Source: Vreelandella sp042466685 | Lineage (GTDB): Bacteria > Pseudomonadota > Gammaproteobacteria > Pseudomonadales > Halomonadaceae | Length of the DNA: 64,000 bases | Reading direction: 5' to 3' | Assembly (NCBI RefSeq): GCF_042466685.1 | Contig: NZ_CP170448.1 | Span: 620,001 to 684,000, forward strand | Shown: piece by piece, positions 43,010 to 52,461 of the stretch | Numbering within the stretch: the first letter of the stretch is position 1 | How the letters are laid out: each line of letters starts with the position of its first letter | Position numbers and translations under genes: made by a program | The notes under the pieces: generated by a model | What the model saw: only the letters and a program-made list of their open reading frames with translations | What the model was told of the DNA's origin: nothing | Databases searched by the model: none

Positions 43010-44281
43010 TTATTGATCCAGAAACCACGCCTTCATCACGTCGGTAATCTTCGTCATTTCTGCTTCAGAGGTGATGTACGCGGGCATGGTATAGAGCCAG
43101 CGGCCAATGGGGCGCAGCCAGACACCCCGCTCCCGGGCGAAGTCGCCTACGCCGTTTAGTGCCTCGGCGGAGTGCGCTTCAATCACCGCGGTGGCGCCCA
43201 AAACCCGCACGTCGGCAACGGCGGTATGAGCGTTGAGCGCACGCTCTTCCAGCAGTTCGCGGCGCAGTAAGCGGTTAAGCGTCGCAATCTTGCCCAGATA
43301 GTTCTCATCCTCGAAGACGCGCAGGCTTTCCAGCGCCACGCGGCAGGCCAGCGGGTTGCCCATAAAGGTCGGGCCGTGCATAAAGGCGTGGCGGGGAGTG
43401 TCGCCGATAAAGGCGTTATGGACGCGATCCGTCGCCAAGGTGGCGGCGTGGCCTAAATAACCGCCGGTCAAGCCTTTGGAGAGCACCATGATATCTGGCG
43501 TAACGCCCGCGTGGTCAGCGGCAAACAGCTTGCCGGTGCGACCAAATCCGGTGGCGACTTCGTCAAAGATCAGCAGCACATTAAACTCATCGCACAGTGC
43601 CCTGGCGCCAGCAACATAGGCGGGGGAGGTCATATTGAGGCCGCCCGCCGCTTGTAAAAGCGGTTCCATCAGCAGCGCGGCAATCTCATGATGGTGGCGC
43701 TCCAATACGCTACGCAGGGCGCTAAGATCGTGTTCGATCTGCACATCGGTGGCATCAAAAGGGGCTGTGGGCGCCGGGGCGAAGTGGTGCTGGGGCAGCA
43801 GACTGGCAAACAGGCTGTGCATGCCTTCTTCAGGATCGCACACCGCCATGCAGCCGGTGGTGTCGCCGTGGTACGCCTTCATCAACGAGAGCATCTTTTG
43901 CTTGCCTGGGTGGCCGGTAAGCACCTGGTACTGTAGCGCCATTTTCATCGCCACTTCCATGCCCACCGAGCCGCTGTCTGAATAGAAGACGTGATTTAAC
44001 CCGGTGGGGGTAATGCGCACCAGCTCGCGGGCCAACTGGTCGGCGGGGTCATGGGTTAAGCCGCCGAGCATCACATGGCACAGCTGGCCTGCCTGCTCGC
44101 GAATGGCCGTCACCAAGCGTGGGTGACCGTAGCCATGAATCATGCACCACCAGGAGCAGGTGGCATCCAGCAGACGTTCGCCGCTTTCAAGCACAAAGTG
44201 AGCGCCGTCACCGCTCACTACCTTGGGGGCAGGCTTCTGGGTTTTTAGGTGTGCATAAGGATGCCAAACCGGCGTGTTCAT
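43010..44281 (-). CDS. bioA: Adenosylmethionine-8-amino-7-oxononanoate aminotransferase BioA
   Basis: BioA converts 7-keto-8-aminopelargonate to 7,8-diaminopelargonate with SAM as amino donor. The 423-residue PLP enzyme has WHPYAHLKTQ, CSWWCMIHGYGHPRLV, DSGSVGMEVAMKMALQY, the DEVATGFGRTG block and the PLP lysine in VLSKGLTGGYLG. It is the last gene of the operon and overlaps bioD by 4 bp. The stop lies 5 bp from that of the convergent Sir2 gene. Confidence 0.95.
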   Translation of the reverse strand: MNTPVWHPYAHLKTQKPAPKVVSGDGAHFVLESGERLLDATCSWWCMIHGYGHPRLVTAIREQAGQLCHVMLGGLTHDPADQLARELVRITPTGLNHVFYSDSGSVGMEVAMKMALQYQVLTGHPGKQKMLSLMKAYHGDTTGCMAVCDPEEGMHSLFASLLPQHHFAPAPTAPFDATDVQIEHDLSALRSVLERHHHEIAALLMEPLLQAAGGLNMTSPAYVAGARALCDEFNVLLIFDEVATGFGRTGKLFAADHAGVTPDIMVLSKGLTGGYLGHAATLATDRVHNAFIGDTPRHAFMHGPTFMGNPLACRVALESLRVFEDENYLGKIATLNRLLRRELLEERALNAHTAVADVRVLGATAVIEAHSAEALNGVGDFARERGVWLRPIGRWLYTMPAYITSEAEMTKITDVMKAWFLDQ

Positions 44282-44967
44282 AACGGCTCCAGGGAGAGGT
44301 AGGAGTGGGCAGTAGCGGCACTGGGGGTATCAAGATGCGGAATAATGCCTAAGCAGGGGGCCGCGAGTTTGGCGTTTAGGTGCGCGATGTTGGCCTCAAA
44401 GCGTGCCGTGTTGGCCGCAAAGGCGGGATCCACCACGCTGCCCGCCCAACCGGCGAGTGCCAAACCGTCGGCACGAATGGCTTCCGCCGTTAAGCGAGCA
44501 TGATTTAAGCAGCCTAGCTTTAAGCCGACGACCAGGATCACCGGCAACTCAAGGGCTATCGCCAAGTCGGCAAAATCTTCCTGGTCGTTTAACGGCACGC
44601 GCCAGCCACCGGCGCCTTCAATCAAGGTGAAGTCTCTGGGTGTTTGATTAATCGTTTCGCGTAGTGAGCTCACGATAGCGCTAACCTCAAGCGGCTGGCC
44701 CGCCTCCTTCGCGGCGAGATGAGGTGCAATGGCGGGGGCAAAGGCGATGGGGTTCACCGTGGCATAGTCGACCGGCGGCACACTCTGTTGCTGTAACGCC
44801 ACTGCATCATCGTTACGCAGACCTTCGCTAGTCTGCTCGCTGCCTGAAGCCACCGGCTTAAGGCCCAGCGTGCTCAACTGCTGTTGGCGGGCGGCGTGCA
44901 GTAAGCCGCTCGTCACTAATGTTTTTCCCGCATCGGTATCGGTGCCCGTTACAAACCAGACGTTCAT
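44278..44967 (-). CDS. bioD: Dethiobiotin synthetase BioD
   Basis: BioD closes the ureido ring of dethiobiotin with CO2 and ATP. The 229-residue protein has the P-loop VTGTDTDAGKTLVTSGLL (about 6-23), KPVASGSE and the EGAGGWRVPLND block with conserved catalytic residues. It overlaps bioC by 4 bp upstream and bioA by 4 bp downstream, so the whole set is translationally coupled. Confidence 0.95.
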   Translation of the reverse strand: MNVWFVTGTDTDAGKTLVTSGLLHAARQQQLSTLGLKPVASGSEQTSEGLRNDDAVALQQQSVPPVDYATVNPIAFAPAIAPHLAAKEAGQPLEVSAIVSSLRETINQTPRDFTLIEGAGGWRVPLNDQEDFADLAIALELPVILVVGLKLGCLNHARLTAEAIRADGLALAGWAGSVVDPAFAANTARFEANIAHLNAKLAAPCLGIIPHLDTPSAATAHSYLSLEPL

Positions 44968-45746
44968 GGCGATTTTTCCAATTGCAGTGTTAAGCAGCGG
45001 TAGCTCACCGGCAGGCCCTCCGGCTGGCGCAGTTGCTCATAGCGTGCTTTTGCAGCGGCGATGTCCGCCCGGGTAAGGCAGGTGTTTGATCGGGGAAGCT
45101 GGGCGCCAACGCCTTTAATGGAGGCCATAACGGCTTGCAGGTCAGCATAGTAGAAGCGCTCAACGGTGGCCGCTTGCCAGGCAATGGCTAGGTCACTTTT
45201 ACCAATAGCCCGTACGATGCTGGCGAGGTTAGGGGGTTGCAGCAGCGCCTCGGGGCGCTGCCAGGCAAAGGCGATCTCTTCCAGGGTGCCTGGCAGCAGC
45301 GTGGTGATATGTGCCTGCCCACCGGGGCGAAGCACGCGACAAAGTTCCGCCATCACCGCGTCGATATCGCGACACCACTGGAGTGCCAAGTTGGAAAATG
45401 CCAGATCAAAGGCATGGGCACCAAACGGCAGCGCCGCCGCGTCGCCTTGCTGCCAGTTGATACCGCCACCATAGCGCTGGCGAGCCTGGGCGAGCATGCC
45501 GGGGGCTAAATCTAACCCGGTTATCTGAGTGTGGGGGTAACGTTCAGCCAGTTGCTGTGTCCAGTAACCGGTGCCGCAGCCCACATCGAGGACTTTATAG
45601 GCGTTGCGGGGTAGCGAACCCCACAGCCGTTGACCTATTTGCCGCTGTGCGCTGGCAAGCGCATCGTAGCGGGGCGCGGCCCGGGAGAAAGCGTGGGCGA
45701 CCTGCGCCTGCCAGCGGCCATCGCTGCTCACCGTTAAAACGCTCAT
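44964..45746 (-). CDS. bioC: Malonyl-ACP O-methyltransferase BioC
   Basis: BioC methylates malonyl-ACP so that fatty-acid enzymes can build the pimeloyl chain. The 260-residue SAM enzyme begins with the BioC-type FSRAAPRYDALASAQRQIG, then motif I VLDVGCGTGYWT (about 51-62), LDLAPGMLAQARQR and FDLAFSNLALQWCRD. It is 4 bp overlapped with bioH, whose product acts at the end of the same chain. Confidence 0.94.
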   Translation of the reverse strand: MSVLTVSSDGRWQAQVAHAFSRAAPRYDALASAQRQIGQRLWGSLPRNAYKVLDVGCGTGYWTQQLAERYPHTQITGLDLAPGMLAQARQRYGGGINWQQGDAAALPFGAHAFDLAFSNLALQWCRDIDAVMAELCRVLRPGGQAHITTLLPGTLEEIAFAWQRPEALLQPPNLASIVRAIGKSDLAIAWQAATVERFYYADLQAVMASIKGVGAQLPRSNTCLTRADIAAAKARYEQLRQPEGLPVSYRCLTLQLEKSP

Positions 45747-46483
45747 AAAACCGCCATATTGGCGTTAGCCATCTGGGTGGCATGGTGGGTAATCGCAGCA
45801 GCCAGCGTCTGGGGCTGGGAGAGCATGGGACAGTGGCCAACACCGCTTAAACGCTCGCTGGTACTGCGCTGAACAGGGCTGATTAATGGATCGTGTTCGC
45901 CAGTGAGCCGTACCACCGGGCAAGGGGGCGTCGCTAGGCGCTGGCGATTATCAATCGACGCCAGCCAGTCCAGTCCGGTAGCGAGCGTGGCGTTGTCGGC
46001 GGGTAGTGTGTCGCCCAGCAATTCATGTAACTGCCGATAAGCCTGCCGAGGGCTGGGCTCGCCTTGCGCCTGCCAGCGCAAAAAGTGTTGCCAGGTCGCG
46101 GTGGGGTCGCGCTGAAAGGCACGTCGAAAGGCGCTTAGCTCGACAGAAGTGACACCGTCGGTAGCGCAGAAGGTGTTACCGGCACCGAGTAGAATTACCC
46201 CGCGTGGCGGGGGCAGCTCCTCAAGGAGTGCCGCAGCCAGTAACCCACCCAATGACCAACCGATCCATACCGCATCGCTGGCTAGTGGCCCGGCCATCTC
46301 CTTCGCGAGCTCTGCCAGCGTGGCGTTAGTCCCTAGCGCAGGGGTATCGCCATAGCCAGGCCAGTCGACTGCTTGTATCGTCAGGTGAGCAGCCAAGTGG
46401 TTGGGCCAGTGCGCCTCCAGTGGCTGCCAGATACGCTGGTCGACTCCCCAGCCGGAGAGCAGTATTAAACGCAGGGGTTGCAT
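45743..46483 (-). CDS. bioH: Pimeloyl-ACP methyl ester esterase, BioH-like
   Basis: BioH removes the methyl group that BioC added. The 246-residue alpha/beta hydrolase has LILLSGWGVDQRIWQPL, the nucleophile elbow WIGWSLGGLLA (Ser in GWSLGG), Asp in GEHDPL and the terminal GVGHCPM histidine. The ATG at 46483 has AGAGG upstream; the longer frame starts with GTG at 46504. Position inside the bio operon between bioF and bioC, as in many gamma-proteobacteria, supports BioH over other esterases. It overlaps bioF by 19 bp. Confidence 0.9.
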   Translation of the reverse strand: MQPLRLILLSGWGVDQRIWQPLEAHWPNHLAAHLTIQAVDWPGYGDTPALGTNATLAELAKEMAGPLASDAVWIGWSLGGLLAAALLEELPPPRGVILLGAGNTFCATDGVTSVELSAFRRAFQRDPTATWQHFLRWQAQGEPSPRQAYRQLHELLGDTLPADNATLATGLDWLASIDNRQRLATPPCPVVRLTGEHDPLISPVQRSTSERLSGVGHCPMLSQPQTLAAAITHHATQMANANMAVL

Positions 46484-47628
46484 AACGCCTCTTGGTGCTG
46501 GCACTGGTCGAGCGCCGCTAACAGCTGGTCAATATCGCCCTCCTGGTGGCGAGCGCTCAGGGTGATGCGCAGCCGGGCCTCCCCCTTTGGCACCGTTGGC
46601 GGGCGAATGGCGCCCACGTGAATGCCTGACGTTTGCAACTGCCCCGCCCAGCGTAAAATGCGAGTTTCATCTGCCAAGATCAGCGGCTGAATAGGGGTGG
46701 CAGAGCTGCTTAGTGGTAGCCCTAGATTCAGCGCCTCGCGGCGGAAGTAAGCGATATTGGCGTTGAGCTGGGCACGGTGTTCGGGTTCATCCTGAACGAT
46801 CTCCAGCGCTTTGAGGGTGGCGGCGGCAATCGCCGGGGGTTGAGCGGTGGTGTAGATATAGCTGCGTGAAAATTGAACCAGGTGGTCGATTAACGCGGCA
46901 TCCCCGGCCACAAAAGCGCCAGCGGTGCCCAATGCTTTACCCAAGGTGCCAACCAAAATCGGCACCTCGGTGCTATCCCAGGCACTACCCACGCAGCCGC
47001 TGCCATTTTCACCCAGCACGCCCACGCCGTGTGCGTCGTCCACCATTAGCCATGCACTGTGGCGTTGGCTGACGGTGACCAAACTGGCGATGTCAGCCAC
47101 ATCGCCATCCATGCTAAACACGCCATCGCTAACCACGAGTGTATGTGCGCACTCACTGCGCCCCAGAAGGTTTTCCAGATCGCTTGTGTCACGGTGATGG
47201 TAGCGCCGTGAGCGGGCTCCGCTTAAGGCGGCACCATCGATGAGCGATGCGTGATTGAGGCGGTCTTGGAAGATGGCGGTGTTACGGTCGGCCAGCGCTT
47301 GCAGCACGCCCAGGTTGGCCATATAGCCGGTAGAGAACAGCAGCGCACGTTCGCGTCCTGTCCAGCGTGCCAGAGCCTCTTCCAGGGCGTCGTGAACTGC
47401 CATGTGGCCGCTGACCAGATGCGATGCACCGGCGCCCGCGCCGTAAAGGCGTGCGCCTTCCGTTTGGGCCTCGCTGACTCGTGGGTCTTGAGCCAAACCC
47501 AGGTAGTCGTTACCGGCAAAGTCGAGCGCACCCACTGCCATGACCCGGCGGGTTCGCCAGCGATTAGTCTGCTGGCGGCCTAAGCGGGCATCGGCTAGTC
47601 GCTGTTGCCACGCTTTAGACACTGGCAT
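46465..47628 (-). CDS. bioF: 8-amino-7-oxononanoate synthase BioF
   Basis: BioF condenses pimeloyl-ACP and alanine. The 387-residue PLP enzyme has the alpha-oxoamine synthase blocks DFAGNDYLGLAQDPRV, GAGASHLVSGH, LMVDDAHGVGVLGENG and the PLP lysine in VGTLGKALGTAGAF. Its start lies 14 bp inside bioB, and its end overlaps bioH. Confidence 0.95.
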   Translation of the reverse strand: MPVSKAWQQRLADARLGRQQTNRWRTRRVMAVGALDFAGNDYLGLAQDPRVSEAQTEGARLYGAGAGASHLVSGHMAVHDALEEALARWTGRERALLFSTGYMANLGVLQALADRNTAIFQDRLNHASLIDGAALSGARSRRYHHRDTSDLENLLGRSECAHTLVVSDGVFSMDGDVADIASLVTVSQRHSAWLMVDDAHGVGVLGENGSGCVGSAWDSTEVPILVGTLGKALGTAGAFVAGDAALIDHLVQFSRSYIYTTAQPPAIAAATLKALEIVQDEPEHRAQLNANIAYFRREALNLGLPLSSSATPIQPLILADETRILRWAGQLQTSGIHVGAIRPPTVPKGEARLRITLSARHQEGDIDQLLAALDQCQHQEALCNPCV

Positions 47629-48715
47629 CGACGGCTAGCTCGGCAACGCGTTCGGCGTGTACCTGCTGTAGCGCCTGTTGGGCGAGGCGTGCCGCTTGAG
47701 TATCTTCGCTCTCGCAGGTTTCGCGCTTTTCCGGGTGCAGGCCCAGCTTGGCAAATAGGGTGCGGTCGCGATCTACCTGGGGGTTGCCGGTGGTCAGCAG
47801 CTTATCACCGTAGAAGATCGAGTTAGCGCCCGCTAAAAACGCCAGCGCTTGGGTCGATTCGCTCATCTGTTCACGGCCAGCGGAGAGGCGCACATGGCTC
47901 TGGGGCATCATAATGCGGGCGACGGCAATGGCGCGGATAAATTCGATGGGGTCTAGATCTTCGACATTTTCCAGCGGTGTTCCAGGGACTTTCACTAGCA
48001 TATTGATGGGTACGGATTCCGGATGCGGGCTAAGCTTGGCCAGCTGTTGCAGCAGGGCGCTACGATCCTGGGCATCTTCTCCCATGCCGAGAATGCCGCC
48101 GGAGCAGACCTTCATGCCCGCATCGCGCACGTTGGAGAGTGTTTCCAGTCGGTCGCTGTAGGTGCGGGTGGTGATGATTTCGCCGTAGAACTCCGGCGAG
48201 GTATCCAGGTTATGGTTGTAGTAATCGAGCCCGGCGGTGGCCAGTCGGCTGGCCTGCTCGCCGTCCACCATGCCCAGCGTCATGCAGGTCTCCAGGCCCA
48301 CGGCTTTCACCTGACGCACCATCTCTTCGACCAGCAGTAAGTCTTTGTCCCGGGGGCTACGCCACGCCGCGCCCATACAAAAACGGCTGGCACCGGCTTC
48401 TTTGGCCGCCTTGGCTTGTTCGACGACTTTTTCGATTTCCAGCAGTTTCTCTTTCTCCAGCTGAGTATTGTAGTGGCCGGATTGCGGGCAGTATTTGCAG
48501 TCCTCTGGGCAGGCGCCGGTTTTAATCGAGAGAAGAGTTGAGACCTGCACCGCGTTAGCATCGAAGTGGGCACGGTGCACCTGCTGGGCTTGAAACAGCA
48601 GGTCTTTGAACGGTAGCGCAAACAGCGCGTTGATCTCGTCGAGCGTCCAGTCGTGGCGCTGCGGATAGCTTTGCTCTTGGGGCTGCTGGTGAGATAGCTC
48701 ATGGGGCACGGTCAT
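47615..48715 (-). CDS. bioB: Biotin synthase BioB
   Basis: BioB is the radical-SAM enzyme that inserts sulfur into dethiobiotin. The 366-residue protein has the cluster motif CPEDCKYCPQSGHY (Cys at about 58, 62 and 65), the second-cluster CSGGILGMGE region and the RLSAGREQM block. It is the first gene of the operon. A BirA-box candidate lies 60 bp upstream of the ATG, consistent with repression when biotin is plentiful. Confidence 0.96.
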   Translation of the reverse strand: MTVPHELSHQQPQEQSYPQRHDWTLDEINALFALPFKDLLFQAQQVHRAHFDANAVQVSTLLSIKTGACPEDCKYCPQSGHYNTQLEKEKLLEIEKVVEQAKAAKEAGASRFCMGAAWRSPRDKDLLLVEEMVRQVKAVGLETCMTLGMVDGEQASRLATAGLDYYNHNLDTSPEFYGEIITTRTYSDRLETLSNVRDAGMKVCSGGILGMGEDAQDRSALLQQLAKLSPHPESVPINMLVKVPGTPLENVEDLDPIEFIRAIAVARIMMPQSHVRLSAGREQMSESTQALAFLAGANSIFYGDKLLTTGNPQVDRDRTLFAKLGLHPEKRETCESEDTQAARLAQQALQQVHAERVAELAVDASV

Positions 48716-48774
48716 GGGTGTAAACCTTTTTACCTTTAATAGTTGACGAGACTTTAGCGGCGTTGCGCTTTGGG

Positions 48775-48804
48775 TGTCAACGTTAAGAGGTTTTTAGGTT
48801 TACG
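48775..48804 (-). promoter_or_regulatory. Candidate BirA operator (biotin box)
   Basis: TGTCAACG-N14-GGTTTACG agrees with the gamma-proteobacterial BirA motif TGTWAACC-N14-GGTTWACA: 6 of 8 bases in the left arm and 7 of 8 in the right. It lies between bioB and the divergent tapT gene, where BirA bound to biotinyl-AMP would block the bio promoter. Confidence 0.65.
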
Positions 48805-48897
48805 GTGATGTGGTGGAAACATTCGTCAAAATATGGCGCGTTCATTTATACTCCACGCCCTTTTAACTGTTAGTTGTTTCCCTCTTCTGGAGCGCGG

Positions 48898-49656
48898 ATG
48901 TCTGCTTTTGAAAGCGCTGTGAATGATCGCTCTGTCGTTGGTTCTGAAGATGTTCCCATCAGTGAATATCCGCGTCCGCCCAGGCGTGAGTTTAAAGCGC
49001 GCGGCAGTTTTGTTACTCGCTGCGAAGGCTGCAATTTGCCGGTACTCAATTGCTTGTGTCCGTATAAAGTGAAGGCGGAGAGCGTGGCTCAGGTGTGGCT
49101 GTTAACGCACCCCTTGGAGCACTTTAAACCGACCAATACCGGGCGTTTGATCGGCGATGTGATTACCACGACCCAGGTATTTACCTGGTACCGTACGGCG
49201 CCGGATGCCCAGCTAGCCGCGCTGCTAAAAGACCCCCGCTACGCGCCCTTTGTGATTTTCCCCGATGACCAGCCTGACTATGCCGACCGTGTTGTGGGGA
49301 TAGAAACTGTGCATGGGGCGAAAACACAGGCGCGCATCCCGGTATTTATTATTCTGGATGGCACCTGGCGTCAGGCGCGGCGTATGTTCCGCAAAAGCCC
49401 TTACCTGGATGGTTTGCCTGTGCTGCCGTTGAAAACCGAACGCGAGACGCGCTATCGGCTGCGCAAACCGGCGTCAAAAACGCATTTATGTACTGCGGAA
49501 GTGGCAATTGAGCTGCTGCGCCAGGGGGGCGATACAGCGGCAGCGGACGTGCTGGATGACTACTTTGAGGTGTTTAACGATAGCTACGCGGCGAGCCGAT
49601 TGCATCACAAAATCGACCCGCCGACTGCTGCGATGCGGCGCCTAGCCGCCAAATAG
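48898..49656 (+). CDS. tapT: tRNA-uridine aminocarboxypropyltransferase, DTW domain (TapT)
   Basis: TapT transfers the aminocarboxypropyl group of SAM to U47 of tRNA (acp3U). The 252-residue protein has the CxxC-like CEGCNLPVLNCLCP, the HPLEHFKPTNTGRLIGDV stretch and the family signature DGTWRQARRMFRKSPYLDGLPVLPL, which closely parallels E. coli YfiP/TapT. The ATG at 48898 has GGAG upstream; the frame opens at a TTG at 48874. It ends tail-to-tail with the next gene with a 15-bp overlap. Confidence 0.9.
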   Translation: MSAFESAVNDRSVVGSEDVPISEYPRPPRREFKARGSFVTRCEGCNLPVLNCLCPYKVKAESVAQVWLLTHPLEHFKPTNTGRLIGDVITTTQVFTWYRTAPDAQLAALLKDPRYAPFVIFPDDQPDYADRVVGIETVHGAKTQARIPVFIILDGTWRQARRMFRKSPYLDGLPVLPLKTERETRYRLRKPASKTHLCTAEVAIELLRQGGDTAAADVLDDYFEVFNDSYAASRLHHKIDPPTAAMRRLAAK

Positions 49657-50916
49657 GGCGCCGGCGATTCTGAACCCGGCTACCCAAGTGCCCACTGCGG
49701 AGCCTAGCGTAGCGAGAATAAACACCAGCAGGGTGCGCGATACGCGGTTTTGCCACCAGCCTTTCAACTGGGTGACATCGTGGCGCAGCGATGAAAAATC
49801 ACGCACTTTGGGTTTGCGCATATAGAGCTCAACCCCCGCTGCCACAAAGCCTGCACCTATAGTGGGATTCAGCGAAGTTAGCGGGGCGGCAAAGAACGTC
49901 GCAGTCACGGTCACTGGGTGTGCCAGGGCGATAATTGTCGCACCGCCGGAGAGAATGCCGTTAATCAGGAACCACTCAACCACCAACTGCCAGCCCAGAT
50001 CGGTATTGCGGGAAAAACCAATCGCAAAACCGGTCAGCACCAACGCGGTAATCAGCCACGGTAGCGCTTTCCAAATCTTGGATGGCGGCGGGGTGGCTTC
50101 CAGGCTTTCGCGCTCGATTTTTGGCTCGGCGGGCAGTGGGGCTTCAAGGTGCTCGCCGGTGCCTTTGAGGTGACCTGCGCCGAGCACTACTAACACATGC
50201 TGATAGCGCCCTGGCGGCGCGTCCTCGGCTAACCGCAGCGCCATATAGCGGTCGCGTTCACGAATCAGCGGGGTATAGAGCGCTTCGGATTCGGCGGCAA
50301 ACTCGCTGAAGGTGGCCTCCAGCATATCGCCCTCTTTGAGCTTTTCGATATCCTCTTTGGAGATATCCTGACGGGATAACACGCTGCCCAGCAGGCCTGA
50401 GAAGAGCGAGAAGCGTTGCCACCAAGGCACATTGCTGTAAATGCGCTTCAGCGTTATACCAACATCACGATCGACCAGCAGCAGTGGTAGCTGGCGGCGG
50501 CTGGCTTCCTCAACGGCGGCGCGCATTTCGGCACCCGGCTGAATGCCGGATTGATCGGCAATCCGCTGTTGAAAGGCGCCCAGCGCCAGGCTCGCGGCCA
50601 CCATGCCCGCTTTACCTTGTTTAAAGACTTGAAATAGATCCTGCTCACCCATGGCATCCGGGTTGGCCATGCTGTGGTGGCGGGCGTCGCAGAGTTCAAT
50701 GGCGACGGCGTCAAACACGTCGCTATCCAGCAGGGCGCGAACATCGTCGGCGCTTTCCGCCGACACGTGAGCGGTGCCCAGCAGCGTGTAGCGGGTTTCG
50801 CCAATGGTGAACGTTTTTAGCGGTCCACTGGTGGCAGGAAGCGAGGTTGATGTTGCAGGCATTGGCCTCGTTTCTGTGTTGGGGGTTTCTTGGTGAGATG
50901 TATCATCGTGGTTCAT
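49642..50916 (-). CDS. TraB/PrgY-family membrane protein
   Basis: The 424-residue protein has an N-terminal TraB domain (about 35-240: YTLLGTAHVSAESADDVRALL, AIELCDARHHSM, LPLLLVDRDVGITLKRIY, YMALRLAEDAPPG, VLVVLGAGHLKG) with GTAHVS and GAGHL motifs that carry the conserved putative metal-binding histidines. The C-terminus has several spans (about 290-420). Relatives include pheromone-shutdown PrgY, a presumed membrane protease. It follows trkH by 44 bp on the same strand and may be co-transcribed. Its substrate is unknown. Confidence 0.85.
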   Translation of the reverse strand: MNHDDTSHQETPNTETRPMPATSTSLPATSGPLKTFTIGETRYTLLGTAHVSAESADDVRALLDSDVFDAVAIELCDARHHSMANPDAMGEQDLFQVFKQGKAGMVAASLALGAFQQRIADQSGIQPGAEMRAAVEEASRRQLPLLLVDRDVGITLKRIYSNVPWWQRFSLFSGLLGSVLSRQDISKEDIEKLKEGDMLEATFSEFAAESEALYTPLIRERDRYMALRLAEDAPPGRYQHVLVVLGAGHLKGTGEHLEAPLPAEPKIERESLEATPPPSKIWKALPWLITALVLTGFAIGFSRNTDLGWQLVVEWFLINGILSGGATIIALAHPVTVTATFFAAPLTSLNPTIGAGFVAAGVELYMRKPKVRDFSSLRHDVTQLKGWWQNRVSRTLLVFILATLGSAVGTWVAGFRIAGALFGG

Positions 50917-50960
50917 TAACAGCTCTCAATTCGATCAAATAAGTGGGTCTGGCTGGAGGG

Positions 50961-52409
50961 TTAACGCCGCCAGAAAGCGGGCGTAAACAGCACCAGTACC
51001 GTAAAAATTTCCAGGCGGCCGAGCAGCATGGCCATGACCAGTATCCATTTGGCCAAGCTGGGCATGTCGCCGTAGTGAGTGTGGGACTCTCCCAGCGCCG
51101 GGCCGAGGTTGTTGAGGGCCGAGCCCACTGTCGACCAGGCGGTTACTTGGTCAACCCCGGTCGCCATCACTCCCACCAGCATCAAAAAGAACAGCAGAAC
51201 GTATACCGAAAAGAACCCCCAAACCGCTTGGGCAATGCTGTCGGGAACGCTGACCTTGCCCACTTTGACCGCAATCACCGCGTTGGGGTGGATCAGGCGC
51301 ATAATCTCGCGCATGCCCTGTTTGATGATCAAAATAATCCGGATCACTTTCATGCCACCGCCGGTAGAGCCTGAGCAGCCACCTACGAAGGCTGCCACAA
51401 ACAGCAGAAAGGGCAGGGCACCGGGCCACATGGAGAAGTCGGCAACGCTAAAGCCCGCGGTCGTAGCAACAGAAACAACCTGGAAAACGCCGTGGCGAAG
51501 CCCGCGTACGGTGTCGTAGGTGTCGGTTAACCACAGGGAGAGCACCGTGACTATGGCCAGGGCGAGCAGGAAAAGCATCAAAAAGCGCGCTTCGGGGTCG
51601 TGAAAATAGTGCATCAGGCTTTTTTCACGCCAAGCGATAAAGTGCAGGCTAAAGCTGAATGCCGAAATCAACATAAAGCCCACGCATATCATTTCTATGG
51701 CGGCGCTATCGAAGTAGCCGATGCTGGCGTCGTAGGTGGAAAAACCACCGATAGCAACCGTCGAAAAGCTATGGCTCAAGGCATCGAACCAGCTCATTCC
51801 CGCTAGCATATAGGCAATCATGCAAGCTAACGTCAGCGTGGCATAGATGTACCACAGCGCCTTGGCGGTTTCGGTAATCCGGGGGGTGAGCTTGGAGTCT
51901 TTTAGCGGTCCCGGAATCTCGGTGCGGTACAGGGCCATACCACCGACCCCCAGGGTCGGCAAAATGGCAACGGCCAGAACGACGATACCCATGCCGCCCA
52001 GCCACTGAAGCTGCTGGCGGTAGTAGAGAATTGATTCGGGTAAAAAATCAATACCGGTGATCACCGTAGCGCCAGTGGTGGTTAAGCCGGAAAAGGATTC
52101 GAACACCGCATCAGTAATACTGAGCGAGCCTTCGCCAAATAGCATCAGCGGCAGCGAGCCGAACAGTGCCAACACCGTCCAGAACATCGCGGCGATAATA
52201 AACCCATCGCGGATGCGCAGCTCTTTTTGCGAGCGCCGGTTGGGCAGATAGAGCAGTAGCCCGGTGGAGACTGAGATCGCAATACCGCTAATAAAGGCAC
52301 TCCATACGCCGTCACGAAACCAGAGTGACATCAGCGTAGGGGGGAGCATGGTCAGGCTGAACAGCATGAGTAGCAGCCCCAAAATGCGCAAAATAACCCG
52401 CAGACTCAT
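50961..52409 (-). CDS. trkH: Trk-type potassium uptake protein TrkH
   Basis: TrkH is the K+-translocating membrane subunit. The 482-residue protein has the four pore-loop repeats of the family: SGLTTTGATVI, SFSTVAIGGFSTYDASIGYF, VVSVATTAGFSVADFS and STVGSALNNLGPALG. About ten spans are seen. K+ uptake is central to salt adaptation in Halomonas. trkA lies 52 bp upstream on the same strand, so both form an operon. The related TrkI is also possible; the trkA linkage favours TrkH. Confidence 0.92.
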   Translation of the reverse strand: MSLRVILRILGLLLMLFSLTMLPPTLMSLWFRDGVWSAFISGIAISVSTGLLLYLPNRRSQKELRIRDGFIIAAMFWTVLALFGSLPLMLFGEGSLSITDAVFESFSGLTTTGATVITGIDFLPESILYYRQQLQWLGGMGIVVLAVAILPTLGVGGMALYRTEIPGPLKDSKLTPRITETAKALWYIYATLTLACMIAYMLAGMSWFDALSHSFSTVAIGGFSTYDASIGYFDSAAIEMICVGFMLISAFSFSLHFIAWREKSLMHYFHDPEARFLMLFLLALAIVTVLSLWLTDTYDTVRGLRHGVFQVVSVATTAGFSVADFSMWPGALPFLLFVAAFVGGCSGSTGGGMKVIRIILIIKQGMREIMRLIHPNAVIAVKVGKVSVPDSIAQAVWGFFSVYVLLFFLMLVGVMATGVDQVTAWSTVGSALNNLGPALGESHTHYGDMPSLAKWILVMAMLLGRLEIFTVLVLFTPAFWRR

Positions 52410-52461
52410 GGTTGTCGCATGCTCCTGTTATTAGCCGCCAGTGGCAGTGATTCGAGGGTTA

